A stretch of DNA of 64,000 bases from Peptoclostridium acidaminophilum DSM 3953 (GCF_000597865.1 NZ_CP007452.1:441183-505182), one strand, 5' to 3'. Shown: positions 32,521-41,624, counted from the stretch's first letter. Notes: generated by a model not told the origin, from the letters alone. Numbers and translations: made by a program.

Positions 32521-32573
32521 GGTCGAATTTTCACTCTAAAGGTGAGGGGGAATTTGATCCTTTTTGCTTTTTT
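32521..32573 (+). terminator. Terminator after the sigma-like gene
   Basis: GGTCGAATT (32521 to 32529) pairs with AATTTGATCC (32551 to 32560) with one bulge, and TCAC with GTGA inside, followed by TTTTTGCTTTTTT. Confidence 0.6.
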
Positions 32574-32649
32574 ACCAAACGACAAGTCGGTAAGTGCAAA
32601 CAAAAAAAGGACTCCTCTCCCATTAGGGACTGATCCTTGAAAACTGAAT

Positions 32650-32922
32650 AGACCATAACGAGACGTTAATCAAAGTGTAGCGTGTATGCATCTTCGCCGA
32701 AACCTTCCTACCACAAGTTGGTAAAAATGAATACCTGTTTGTCCAGACAGAGGAAATAAGGAAGCGAGCGATAAAAGATGACTGAAAAATGGAAGTCGGG
32801 AACTTTCATTCGCAGTGACCACTTTGAGGACAATGATACTTCTACAGTTGAAGCCGGCTCATCTGAACAGGGGCGGAGGTGAGATTCCTATGTAGCTAAC
32901 CCATAGCACTCGTTAATGTCAA
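32650..32922 (+). ncRNA. Candidate structured RNA before the recombinase genes
   Basis: About 270 bases without a reading frame but with several stems. The ends can pair (CCATAACGAG 32653 to 32662 with CTCGTTAATG 32909 to 32918, one bulge). Inside are TACCA-CAAGT-TGGTA (near 32709), CTGT/ACAG (near 32734), an outer GCGA/TCGC with inner GACT/AGTC (32765 to 32813) and CTATG/CATAG (32888 to 32905). This could be a regulatory leader or a stand-alone RNA. It resembles no class I can name. Confidence 0.4.
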
Positions 32923-32968
32923 AAAACTTATTTTAAAAACCAAAACTAATAGAAACGAGGAAAAAGCT

Positions 32969-33142
32969 ATGAGTTGCAAAGTAATGATCGTTGAAAACAA
33001 CGAGACACTAGAACAAGTCATATTAGTTGATTATATAAATGGATTTGAAGTGACATGTGAGATGAATCAAGAAGATTTCCTCAACATTTTACTATCAGAG
33101 TGCACCAAACATTGCATGCTGAGTGAGTACGCACAAATCTAA
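32969..33142 (+). CDS. 57-residue hypothetical protein
   Basis: A short frame, ATG at 32969 and TAA at 33142, with ACGAGG 9 bases upstream. The product starts MSCKVMIVENNETLEQVILV and has four cysteines (C3, C30, C45 and C49), one of them in CTKHC. It lies between the sigma-like gene and the first recombinase, where ICEs often carry small conserved proteins. I do not recognise a family; an excision or regulatory role is possible from position only. Confidence 0.55.
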   Translation: MSCKVMIVENNETLEQVILVDYINGFEVTCEMNQEDFLNILLSECTKHCMLSEYAQI

Positions 33143-33200
33143 TATTAGCCGCTGACATTTTAGGTAAAGGGCGGTAAGATTTAGATGTGGAAGCTTTGAA

Positions 33201-33241
33201 TCCTTAAATAACCATTTGCAGTGAGTAACGATTTAAGGAGG
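33201..33241 (+). promoter_or_regulatory. Hairpin hiding the first recombinase's ribosome site
   Basis: TCCTTAAAT (33201 to 33209) is a perfect nine-base complement of ATTTAAGGA (33231 to 33239). The second arm contains the start of the AAGGAGG ribosome site (33235 to 33241) of the recombinase gene at 33249, so this fold would limit recombinase translation. Confidence 0.6.
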
Positions 33242-33248
33242 AAAAGTA

Positions 33249-34892
33249 ATGAAAAAATTAGCAGTAATGTATCTAAGGCTATCACGAGATGATGGCGAAG
33301 AAATCGAAAGTAATTCCATTTCCAGTCAAAGAGAACTCATAAAAGCCTATGGCAAACAGCATGGGCTAAATATTTCATGTGAGTATGTAGATGATGGTGT
33401 AAGTGGAGCAACCTTCAACAGACCATCATTTAAAAGAATGATGGGGGACCTTGAAAAAGGAAAGATTGAAACGATTGTCGTAAAAGACCTATCTCGATTT
33501 GGTCGTGACTATATCGAAACCGGAAAGTATCTCCAAAAGATTTTTCCAGAGAAAAAGGTTCGTTTTATTTCAATCAATGATAATTATGATTCAATGAATG
33601 CAGATGCAAATGATACCCACCTTGTTTTACCAATAAAGAACTTTATCAATGACAGCTATTGTCGTGATATTTCCATGAAGGTGAAAAGTTCTCAACAGAT
33701 GAAGCGAGAAAAGGGTGAGTTTATAGGTGCGTTTGCTCCTTTTGGTTACAATAAAAATCCTAATGATAAACATCAGCTGATCATTGACCAAGAAGTAAAG
33801 GGAATCATTGAAACCATTTTCAATAAGAAGGTAGATGGCTATTCATCAAGTTCCATTGCGAAGTACCTAAATGAACTCGGAATAGTAACACCTGCTCGTC
33901 ACAGGGAAAAGAAACTTGGTGACAGCGTAGGTTTTGTTGGTAAAGACAAAAAATGGGATGCGAAGATGATTAACAGAATCATCAGCAACCCTGTTTATAT
34001 AGGAACGCTAGAGCAAGGAAAACAAATGAAGCTCAACTACAAAAGTGATAAGCGAATCGATATAAAAAAGGAAGACTGGGTAGTCATTGAAAATGCTCAC
34101 AAGGGTATCATATCTCAAAGCATATTTGCCATCGCAAATGAAATGCTACTTCGAGATGTGAATAGTCGAGGCATACCAGGTCTTTTTAGTGGAATGCTCT
34201 TTTGTAAAGATTGTGGCTCGCAAATGATTAGACGGGTTGTGAAGTATAAAGACAAGACCAATGTTTTTTATATCTGCGGTAGCCACAATGATAGTGGTGA
34301 GTGTTCTAGGCATAGTGTAAAGGAAGATGAGATTAAGGATGTTGTTGAACATCTCCTAAATGATTTCTTACACTACAATGAACGAATTTATCACCATGCT
34401 TTAAGGCAAGATTTTAATTCGATTGAATTTAAAGCTGAGGTAGAAGATCTGCTTCAAGAGAAAAAGAAATACGAAACACTTCGTCAATCCTTATTTATGG
34501 ACTTGGAAGATGATCTCATTACGGAGGAAGAATTCAATCGATTTAGAGCAAGCTATGCTTTGAAGATTAAAGAAATTTCTGTGCAAATAGAAAACAAGAA
34601 TAAAATAATGAACGAGGTTCAAGAGAAAATTCGCAATCGCCAGTGGCTTATTGATTTAGATGAACTAAAGGAAGATGGCAAGCTTGATCGCAAGCGATTA
34701 GTCTATCTGGTCAATCGTATCAAGATAGGTGAAGAGAAGAAAATCTCTGTGGTGTTCAACCATATGGATGAACTGAATGCACTGGAAACACTAATCAAGC
34801 AAGCACAAATAAAGGAGAAATCAAAGGAAGGAAAACTGATTGCCTTCCCTTTAAATCGTGTTAGTAGTGATGAGGTGGTATGTCATGGCTAG
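33249..34892 (+). CDS. Large serine recombinase 1
   Basis: A 547-residue site-specific recombinase. The catalytic domain is at the N-terminus (VMYLRLSRDD, with the nucleophile in SNSISSQRELI; DLSRFGRDYIE), followed by the recombinase domain (PFGYNKNPNDKH), a zinc ribbon (CKDCGSQMIRR and later C residues) and a coiled coil. These enzymes integrate and excise mobile DNA through a phosphoserine link. It is the first of three adjacent recombinase genes; its end and the next start overlap by 8 bases. Confidence 0.93.
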   Translation: MKKLAVMYLRLSRDDGEEIESNSISSQRELIKAYGKQHGLNISCEYVDDGVSGATFNRPSFKRMMGDLEKGKIETIVVKDLSRFGRDYIETGKYLQKIFPEKKVRFISINDNYDSMNADANDTHLVLPIKNFINDSYCRDISMKVKSSQQMKREKGEFIGAFAPFGYNKNPNDKHQLIIDQEVKGIIETIFNKKVDGYSSSSIAKYLNELGIVTPARHREKKLGDSVGFVGKDKKWDAKMINRIISNPVYIGTLEQGKQMKLNYKSDKRIDIKKEDWVVIENAHKGIISQSIFAIANEMLLRDVNSRGIPGLFSGMLFCKDCGSQMIRRVVKYKDKTNVFYICGSHNDSGECSRHSVKEDEIKDVVEHLLNDFLHYNERIYHHALRQDFNSIEFKAEVEDLLQEKKKYETLRQSLFMDLEDDLITEEEFNRFRASYALKIKEISVQIENKNKIMNEVQEKIRNRQWLIDLDELKEDGKLDRKRLVYLVNRIKIGEEKKISVVFNHMDELNALETLIKQAQIKEKSKEGKLIAFPLNRVSSDEVVCHG

Positions 34893-36537
34893 AACATCAA
34901 GACGATACGAAATACAAAAAGAAGAAATATCAAAATCGGTTTATCGTGCTGGCGTTTATGTTAGGCTTTCAAGTGAGAGACACGAAGAATGGAGAGAAAA
35001 ATCTTCTTCTCCCAAAGCACAAGCTTATATATGTGAGGAACACGCAAAAAGCAAAGGTATACAGGTGATTCAAGTCTATGAAGATTATGAGTACTCTGGT
35101 ACAAACTTTGAAAGACCTGCCTATATTCAGATGATGTCAGATGTTCGAAATGGAAAGATTAACTGCATTATTGTGCGTGATTTGTCCAGGCTTGGTCGAG
35201 AGCATATTGAGATGGGACAACTGATAGACAAAGTATTTCCATTTCTGGGCGTGCGATTTATTTCCGTTACCGATAATCTAGATACCATAGATGGACTGGA
35301 TAATAACAAGTCCTTTGAGGTCATGCTTAAAAATATCATCAATGATATGTATGCAAAAGATATTTCATCAAAAATTATTTCAGTCAAACATACAAGAGCA
35401 AAAGAAGGCTACTTCATTGGCTCGGTTCCGCCCTATGGATATAAAATTGAAAAAACACCAAAGGGCCAGAAATTGGTCATCAATGAAGATACAGCTCCCA
35501 TCGTTCGTCAGATATTTGATTGGACGTTTGAAGGTAAAAGCCAATATGAAGTTACACTTGAGCTAAATCGATTAAGAATAGCTACAGCCACTCATTACCA
35601 TAAAACTGGTGAAATTTACCGACCAGAAGATGGTCAAGAATGGAGCAAAGGCACGGTAGCGAAGATGCTAATCAATGAGACCTACACAGGCACACTCATA
35701 CAAGGAAAAAGAAGACAGAGTCTAGTTAAGGGAGAATCGCAGCATTCAACATCGCCAGAAGATTGGATTGTAGTAAAAAACGCTCATGAAGCAATTATAT
35801 CGGATGAAGAGTTTCAGCAAATTCAAAAGATTAGACGTGAACGTAAAGACAATCACTATTTTGCTTCTGAAAGGAATGACTTAGTGAGAGACCCTGAAAA
35901 CCGCTATCTAGGACTTGTATTTCTAAAGGATACTGAAAGAGCCTTGTACCGAAGAACAAGAATTTATGGGAAGAATGAAAAGAGATTACTTTATTGTTTC
36001 CAACCGGATAATTTCACAGGGAAAAGCTTAGAGAAAGTGAATATCTTTATTACTGAAGAAAACTTAGATGCGATGGTGCTTCAAACGATTCAAAGAATCG
36101 CTTCTCAATTGATTTCAGAGAAGAGCTTCTTGGAGAAAATTAAAAATGAATTTTTGAGAAGGAAAGAAGTTGCAGAGACTGGACTTAAAGAGCTTTCAAT
36201 GAAAAAAGATTTATCGGAAGCTACTATTGCTCGCTTATATGAACGCTATGCCACAGGAAGCCTTGATAAAGCGAAATACATCACGTTTAAGGAGGATGAA
36301 TCAAGGAAACATGCAAGTTATTGCTCGGAGATTTCTAGGCTAGAGATGATGATTTCAAACCTCAAAAAAGATGAAAGAAAAAGCAGAAAAGTTGCCAGAA
36401 CGATTTTTCAGGCAAGGAAAGAGACAAAACTTTCTGCTGAAGTTATCAAGGAGTTAATCGAAAGAATTGATGTTATTTCAAAAACTGAGATAGAGATTCA
36501 TTTCTTATATGATTTTAGTGAGAACGGAGGTATCTAA
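34885..36537 (+). CDS. Large serine recombinase 2
   Basis: A 550-residue serine recombinase: GVYVRLSSERHEEWREKSSS, DYEYSGTNFERP, IIVRDLSRLGREHIEMG, then the recombinase domain VPPYGYKIEKTPKGQ. The start at 34885 is chosen because GAGGTGG lies before it. The zinc-ribbon region has lost the usual cysteine pairs (YLGLVFLKDTERALYRRTR in that place), so this copy may be an accessory subunit. Its stop overlaps the next start by one base (TAATG). Confidence 0.9.
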   Translation: MARTSRRYEIQKEEISKSVYRAGVYVRLSSERHEEWREKSSSPKAQAYICEEHAKSKGIQVIQVYEDYEYSGTNFERPAYIQMMSDVRNGKINCIIVRDLSRLGREHIEMGQLIDKVFPFLGVRFISVTDNLDTIDGLDNNKSFEVMLKNIINDMYAKDISSKIISVKHTRAKEGYFIGSVPPYGYKIEKTPKGQKLVINEDTAPIVRQIFDWTFEGKSQYEVTLELNRLRIATATHYHKTGEIYRPEDGQEWSKGTVAKMLINETYTGTLIQGKRRQSLVKGESQHSTSPEDWIVVKNAHEAIISDEEFQQIQKIRRERKDNHYFASERNDLVRDPENRYLGLVFLKDTERALYRRTRIYGKNEKRLLYCFQPDNFTGKSLEKVNIFITEENLDAMVLQTIQRIASQLISEKSFLEKIKNEFLRRKEVAETGLKELSMKKDLSEATIARLYERYATGSLDKAKYITFKEDESRKHASYCSEISRLEMMISNLKKDERKSRKVARTIFQARKETKLSAEVIKELIERIDVISKTEIEIHFLYDFSENGGI

Positions 36538-38024
36538 TGAATAAAGTAGCACTGTACTTCCGTTTATCGGTAGAAGAACAATCTGGTAGAGAAGAAAGTG
36601 AAAGTATCATTTCTCAAAGGAATTATGTTACTTCATTTTTCAAAGCACAAAGTGATTTGAAGGACTTTCCTTATGAAGAATACATTGATGATGGCTTTAG
36701 TGGTTCAAATACCAAGAGACCTGGATTTGAACGGATGATGAATGATGTGAAAGCTAATTTAGTGAAAACTATCATTGTAAAAGATTTATCTCGTTTTATG
36801 CGTGATTACATTGCGATGGGTGATTATCTTGAGAACATCTTCCCTTTCATGGGGGTTCGATTTATTGCCATCAATGACAATTATGACAGTAGTAAAGAAA
36901 AGGGAAATGGAACAGAACTGGATATCCAATTCAAAAACTTACTCTATGATTTCTATGCAAAAGATGCCAGTCAAAAAGTGAGGTCAGTTCAGAACGCTTT
37001 GAAGGCTAAAGGTAAATTTATGGCATGGCAACCACCATTTGGGTATATCAAAGATCCAAATGATAAACATAAAATAATCGTAGATGATGAAGTAGCTCAT
37101 ATAGTAAGGGAAGCCTTTGAATTATCATTAAAAGGAATGTCAACTAGAAAAATTGCTCAGTTGTTTAATGAAAAGAATTACATCACTCCATACAGACGAA
37201 AGAAACAAACCTCGAGGATGGATTACTCTTATAAGACAACAACGACTGAGAACCATAAAGAGCCAATCTGGATGCATGGAACAGTCATTAAAATCCTGGG
37301 TAATGAAAATTACACTGGAACATACTGCTATAACATGGTTCAGAAATCAATTGCTAGTGGTGGAAAGTCAATACCAGTTCCAAGAAAAGATTGGGGGCGT
37401 GTATTTAATAATCATGAAGCAATTATCTCGAGAAAAATGTTTGATCAGGTTCGAGATCAAAATCAAGCCAAGGCTTTTAAGAATGTGGACTATTCTCAAC
37501 TAAAAGAAATCAGATATCCACTAGAAGGATTTATTGTCTGTGAAGAATGTGGTCATATTCTTGCAAGAGAGAGTACGACGAGACATCAAAAGAACGGCAT
37601 AAAAAAGTTTAACTATATGTCTTGTAGAACCTGTAAGGCTAAAAAATTAGAAATAAAACGGATGAAATTGGAACTGATAGAAGAAACGGTTTGGAACTTA
37701 CTGAAAGAGAAAGTTCAATCTGAAGGAAGTAATGAGGAAGAACCACAGTGGAAATCAACGAAGTTAGATCGGATTGCTTTATTAGAATCTGAAAAAGAAG
37801 AAGCCTTCCATCAATACAAGACTGGTAAATTACCTAGAGAAGATTTCATTGCAAAGAAATGCTCGATTGATGTGGATATTGAGATGATAGAAAACGAAGT
37901 AGAAGAACAAGAATATGAAAAGCTAAAGGTTACCGACTCACTCACGAGGGAGATTGTAGAACGATATATTGATAAAGTTATCGTCTCTCATGGTGGTGGA
38001 ATAGAAGTGGTTTTGAAAGTTTAA
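36537..38024 (+). CDS. Large serine recombinase 3
   Basis: A 495-residue serine recombinase: LYFRLSVEEQSG, nucleophile in SESIISQRNYV, IIVKDLSRFMRDYIAMGDY, recombinase domain PPFGYIKDPNDKH and a zinc ribbon with CEECGHILAR and CRTCKAKK. As the gene nearest the element's end it is next to the right attachment site. The three enzymes are translated as a unit and may all be needed for integration and excision. Confidence 0.93.
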   Translation: MNKVALYFRLSVEEQSGREESESIISQRNYVTSFFKAQSDLKDFPYEEYIDDGFSGSNTKRPGFERMMNDVKANLVKTIIVKDLSRFMRDYIAMGDYLENIFPFMGVRFIAINDNYDSSKEKGNGTELDIQFKNLLYDFYAKDASQKVRSVQNALKAKGKFMAWQPPFGYIKDPNDKHKIIVDDEVAHIVREAFELSLKGMSTRKIAQLFNEKNYITPYRRKKQTSRMDYSYKTTTTENHKEPIWMHGTVIKILGNENYTGTYCYNMVQKSIASGGKSIPVPRKDWGRVFNNHEAIISRKMFDQVRDQNQAKAFKNVDYSQLKEIRYPLEGFIVCEECGHILARESTTRHQKNGIKKFNYMSCRTCKAKKLEIKRMKLELIEETVWNLLKEKVQSEGSNEEEPQWKSTKLDRIALLESEKEEAFHQYKTGKLPREDFIAKKCSIDVDIEMIENEVEEQEYEKLKVTDSLTREIVERYIDKVIVSHGGGIEVVLKV

Positions 38025-38033
38025 ATATGGAGA

Positions 38034-38063
38034 AGGGCATTGAATAAATCAGTGCTCTTTTTT
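38034..38063 (+). terminator. Terminator after the recombinase operon
   Basis: AGGGCATTG (38034 to 38042) and CAGTGCTCT (38050 to 38058) pair with two wobbles around a seven-base loop, followed by TTTTTT. It is the last feature of the ICE. Confidence 0.75.
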
Positions 38064-38085
38064 GTAACATTACCTTGACATCAGA
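38064..38085. other. Right attachment site region, ICE-hsdM junction
   Basis: The AT-rich end of the ICE meets the coding sequence of a type I methylase here. The frame reads TTG ACA TCA GAG and then GGTACTGGCGGGATG, that is GTGGM, the middle of the SAM-binding motif. The junction therefore lies within about 15 bases of 38,078. The exact overlap bases need the left junction, which is outside the window. Confidence 0.6.
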
Positions 38086-38977
38086 GGGTACTGGCGGGAT
38101 GCTGTTACAGGCACTTGCTCATGTAAAAGATAAAGGTCAGGATATAAGGACACTTGAACTATACGGGCAAGAAAGAAATCTCACCACATCAGCCATTGCA
38201 AGGATGAATCTGATTATTCACGGATTAGAAGATTTCGATATAGAACGCGGCGATACGCTACGTAATCCGATATTTAGAAACAGAAACCAACTTGCTACTT
38301 TTGACTGTGTTATTGCCAATCCGCCTTTTTCTTTAAAAAAATGGGGCTTGGAAGTTTGGGAGCATGATAAATGGAAGCGCAATGAATACGGTACCCCTCC
38401 TGCTTCATATGGAGATTTTGCATGGGTACAACACATGTTGAAATCAATGGCGCCTGCAACGGGACGTTTGGCTGTTGTTGTTCCGCATGGTGTATTGTTT
38501 AGAAAAGGTAGCGAGCAAACCATTCGTGAAAAGCTGATAGAAAATGACAAGATCGAAGCAATTATAGGTTTAGCAGATAACCTTTTTTATGGTACTAACC
38601 TTGCAGCATGTATTCTTATTCTTAAGCATAGGAAGCAGCCGGATCGCCATCGGAAGGTATTGTTTATTGATGCATCAACGATATATAAACCACAACGAGC
38701 GCAGAACATTTTAGAGGATGAGCATGTTACTCGTATCTTTGAATTATACAATCAATTTAGGGATGTTCCCCATATTGCACGCGTTGTCTCTCATGATGAA
38801 ATCAAGCAAAATGACTGCAATCTAAGTATATCCCTATTTATCAAAAAAGAAGAAACGAAAGCGATACTTACATTAGATGAAGCCATATTAAATTTGCGGA
38901 ATGCTATTAATATGAGCAAAGCTGCTGATGAAGTACTTAATAGGAAATTGGTTGAGATCGGGGTGATAGAGCAATGA
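38078..38977 (+). pseudogene. hsdM: Type I restriction methylase hsdM, 5' end lost to the ICE
   Basis: About 300 residues of HsdM remain, starting inside motif I (EGTGGMLLQALAHV) and including the N6-adenine catalytic motif ANPPFSLKKWG and GRLAVVVPHGVLFRKGSEQTIRE. The intact hsdM just downstream has about 195 more residues before the same motif, so the N-terminal domain is missing here. The cause is insertion of the ICE; the missing part should lie beyond its left end. The stop overlaps the second hsdM start, so the two were one operon. Confidence 0.85.
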
Positions 38978-40470
38978 GCGAAAAAAGACTGACACAAGCT
39001 GAATTGGAATCCCATTTAAAAGCCGCAGCTAATCTGCTGCGTGGAGATATTGATGCAGGGGATTATAAGCAATATATTTTCCCATTGCTTTTCTTTAAGC
39101 GTATCTGCGACGTTTATGACGAGGAGTATAATGAAGCAATGAAGGAATCCGATGGGGATGAAGAGTATGCTGCTGAAATATATGAGCACCGCTTTATAGT
39201 TCGTCCTCAGAACCATTGGAATGAGGTGCGTAAAACCACCACAAATGTTGGAGCAAGGATTAATAAAGCACTTCGCGGGATCGAATTCGATAATAAGGAA
39301 ACCCTGACTGGTATTTTTGGTGATGCCAAGTGGACAAATAAAAAACGCTTGTCCGACGAGACTCTAAAGGAACTCATTGAACAGTTCTCTTTGATGAAGC
39401 TTGACAACACCCACGCGGGACTGGATGAATTGGGAAATGCGTATGAATTTTTAATTAAGTATTTTGCTGATGACAGTGGCCATACTGCTGCGGAATTTTA
39501 TACTAATCGAACTGTCATTGATCTTATGACTTCTCTACTGGATATTAAGCCTGGCGAATCTGTGTACGACCCAACTTGCGGAACTGGCGGAATGTTGATG
39601 GTAACAGCGGCCCGCTTGAAAAAACTTGGAATGGAATATCGGAATTTACGGCTTTATGGACAGGAAATTAATATAATAACATCTTCTGTAGCGAGGATGA
39701 ATATGTACCTCCATGGCATTGAGGATTTCGAGATAGCCCAAGGTGACACTTTGTCTAAACCATATTTTAAAGATAAAGATAAGCTAAAAACATTTGATGT
39801 TGTCTTAGCCAATCCGCCGTATTCAATTAAGCAATGGGATAGGGCGTTGTTTGAAAACGATCCTTACAACAGAAACGAATATGGAGTACCGCCACAAGGA
39901 TGTGCTGATTATGCATTCTTTGCCCACATACTCAAGAGCTTAGATAAGAATACTGGTCGCTGTGCAATCCTCTTTCCTCATGGAGTTTTGTTTAGAGATT
40001 CAGAGAAAGAGATTCGTGCAAACATCATCAAGGCTGATAGGATTGAATGTGTTATAGGCTTGGGACCGAATTTGTTTTACAACTCACCAATGGAAGCCTG
40101 TATTGTTATTTGCAGAATGAAAAAACCAGACAAAACTAAAAATCGCATACTATTTATTAATGCGGTTAATGAAGTGAAACGTGAGCAGGCGCAGAGCTTC
40201 TTAGAGCCGGAGCATATTGAACGAATAGATAGAGCATACAAAGCATTTGAGGATATTGACGGTTTTTCAAAGGTAGTGAAAATTGATGAGATTCGGGATT
40301 GGAATCTTTCAATACCGCTTTATGTACGTAGTAACGGGGACACATCGACTGTGAATGACGCTTCTCTATTACAAGAAAAATATCTTGAATGGCGTCGTCA
40401 TTCAGAGGGGTTATATCAGAAACTCGATGATCTGCTTGCGAAATTGACCGGTCAGGGGGTGAATGCATGA
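38974..40470 (+). CDS. hsdM: Type I restriction-modification methylase subunit
   Basis: A 498-residue HsdM. The N-terminal helical domain (LESHLKAAANLLRGDIDAGD, YIFPLLFFKRICDVYDEEY) is followed by SAM motif VYDPTCGTGGMLM near 198 to 210 and catalytic ANPPYSIKQW. With HsdS it forms the adenine methylase; with HsdR the full restriction complex. It overlaps the broken first hsdM and the hsdS gene by 4 bases each, so translation is coupled. Having two different hsdM genes in one locus is unusual. Confidence 0.93.
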   Translation: MSEKRLTQAELESHLKAAANLLRGDIDAGDYKQYIFPLLFFKRICDVYDEEYNEAMKESDGDEEYAAEIYEHRFIVRPQNHWNEVRKTTTNVGARINKALRGIEFDNKETLTGIFGDAKWTNKKRLSDETLKELIEQFSLMKLDNTHAGLDELGNAYEFLIKYFADDSGHTAAEFYTNRTVIDLMTSLLDIKPGESVYDPTCGTGGMLMVTAARLKKLGMEYRNLRLYGQEINIITSSVARMNMYLHGIEDFEIAQGDTLSKPYFKDKDKLKTFDVVLANPPYSIKQWDRALFENDPYNRNEYGVPPQGCADYAFFAHILKSLDKNTGRCAILFPHGVLFRDSEKEIRANIIKADRIECVIGLGPNLFYNSPMEACIVICRMKKPDKTKNRILFINAVNEVKREQAQSFLEPEHIERIDRAYKAFEDIDGFSKVVKIDEIRDWNLSIPLYVRSNGDTSTVNDASLLQEKYLEWRRHSEGLYQKLDDLLAKLTGQGVNA

Positions 40471-41624
40471 GCTTTTCGGAAATGAGATTTGATCAACTGG
40501 CTGATTGTATAACAACAAAGGTTAAACCGCAAGAGACAAATATAAATGTGTATTACGGGTTAGAACATTTAGAAGCAGATTCACTGAAAATCCGCAATAG
40601 TGGTGCGCCATCAGATGTTATCGGAGAAAAAATACATGCGTTGCCGGGAGATATTATCTTTGGAAAACGTCGAGCTTACCAGCGTAAACTAGGGGTCACA
40701 GATTGTGAATGCATAGCTTCTGCTCACTCAATGGTTCTTAGGGCAAAAGCGGAAACAGTTCTTCCTGAGTTTCTCCCATATTTTATGCAAAGTGACTTGT
40801 TCATGGAGCGGGCTATCATGATTTCAGAGGGTTCTTTATCTCCAACAATTAAGTGGAAAACCCTTGCTAAAGAGAAGTTCATGATTCCTGATAAGGATAC
40901 TCAACGTAAAATTGCCGAGCTAATGCGGGCGTTCGACGAGAGCGTAGAAGCGCATTGCAATACCGTGCTGGCACTTCGTGCTATTTATTCAAGCAGTCGG
41001 ATTGCTTTCACTGATTGTACAACCGTAACGATTAAAGATCTTGCTCGCCCTGATACCGATAAGAGTTTTATAGACGGAGATTGGATAGAGGCTGAATATC
41101 TATCTAAAAAAGGTATTAGGTTGATTCAAACAGGCAACATAGGAATCAATGAATTTATTGATAAAAACGACCAAAAATGGATTTCAGAAGCAACTTTTGA
41201 TTTGCTACGTTGCACTGAAGTTGAGCCAGGAGACATACTCATATGTAGATTGGCCGACCCTGTTGGTAGAGCATGTGTTATTCCTGATCTTGGCACAAAA
41301 ATGATAACTGCTGTTGACTGTACAATATTAAAGATTGATAAGTCAAAATATGATGCGGACTTCATTGCATATTTACTAAATACCGATGAATGGCTTGCTT
41401 TATGTAAAAGATTCTCACGCGGTTCAACACGTCAGCGAATAACCAGAAGCGCACTAGGTGATTTAACGATTCAGGTACCAAGTATTGATGAGCAAAGAGC
41501 ATTTGCAAAGAAGATTGCAATAATAAAGGATGCGTTACTTGCAGAGCAAGCTGCTATCGAGAAAATAAAGGCATTAAAAAAAGAAACTATTACAAAGCTA
41601 ATTTCAGGAGGTGATACACAGTGA
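40467..41624 (+). CDS. hsdS: Type I restriction specificity subunit
   Basis: A 385-residue HsdS with two target-recognition domains separated by a helical spacer. The first has SDVIGEKIHALPGDIIFGKR and IKWKTLAKEKFMIPDKDTQR, the helix EIAELMRAFDESVEAH-like spacer follows, and the second has CTEVEPGDILICRLADPVGR and ITRSALGDLTIQVPSIDEQR. It chooses the bipartite DNA site for methylation and cleavage. It overlaps both neighbours by 4 bases. Confidence 0.9.
   Translation: MSFSEMRFDQLADCITTKVKPQETNINVYYGLEHLEADSLKIRNSGAPSDVIGEKIHALPGDIIFGKRRAYQRKLGVTDCECIASAHSMVLRAKAETVLPEFLPYFMQSDLFMERAIMISEGSLSPTIKWKTLAKEKFMIPDKDTQRKIAELMRAFDESVEAHCNTVLALRAIYSSSRIAFTDCTTVTIKDLARPDTDKSFIDGDWIEAEYLSKKGIRLIQTGNIGINEFIDKNDQKWISEATFDLLRCTEVEPGDILICRLADPVGRACVIPDLGTKMITAVDCTILKIDKSKYDADFIAYLLNTDEWLALCKRFSRGSTRQRITRSALGDLTIQVPSIDEQRAFAKKIAIIKDALLAEQAAIEKIKALKKETITKLISGGDTQ

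Larger units (their letters stand above)
1..38072. mobile_element. Integrative and conjugative element, right portion
   Basis: Extent inferred from gene content. Transfer genes (PrgI-like, VirB4, wall hydrolase, DUF4315, DUF4366, topoisomerase III, helicase, SSB-like), a relaxase with MobC, a repressor/protease pair and three terminal serine recombinases form one AT-rich unit. The right edge is placed at about 38,072 because the third recombinase and its terminator end there and the next reading frame is an hsdM gene that begins in the middle of its SAM-binding motif. The left end, the coupling protein and the other attachment site lie before the window. The order of genes matches Firmicutes elements related to Tn1549, from general knowledge. 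Confidence 0.85.

Noticed and set aside
32640-32925. Group II intron as explanation of the stem-rich block
   Set aside because: There is no reverse transcriptase frame and I could not recognise a domain V hairpin or the usual intron ends.
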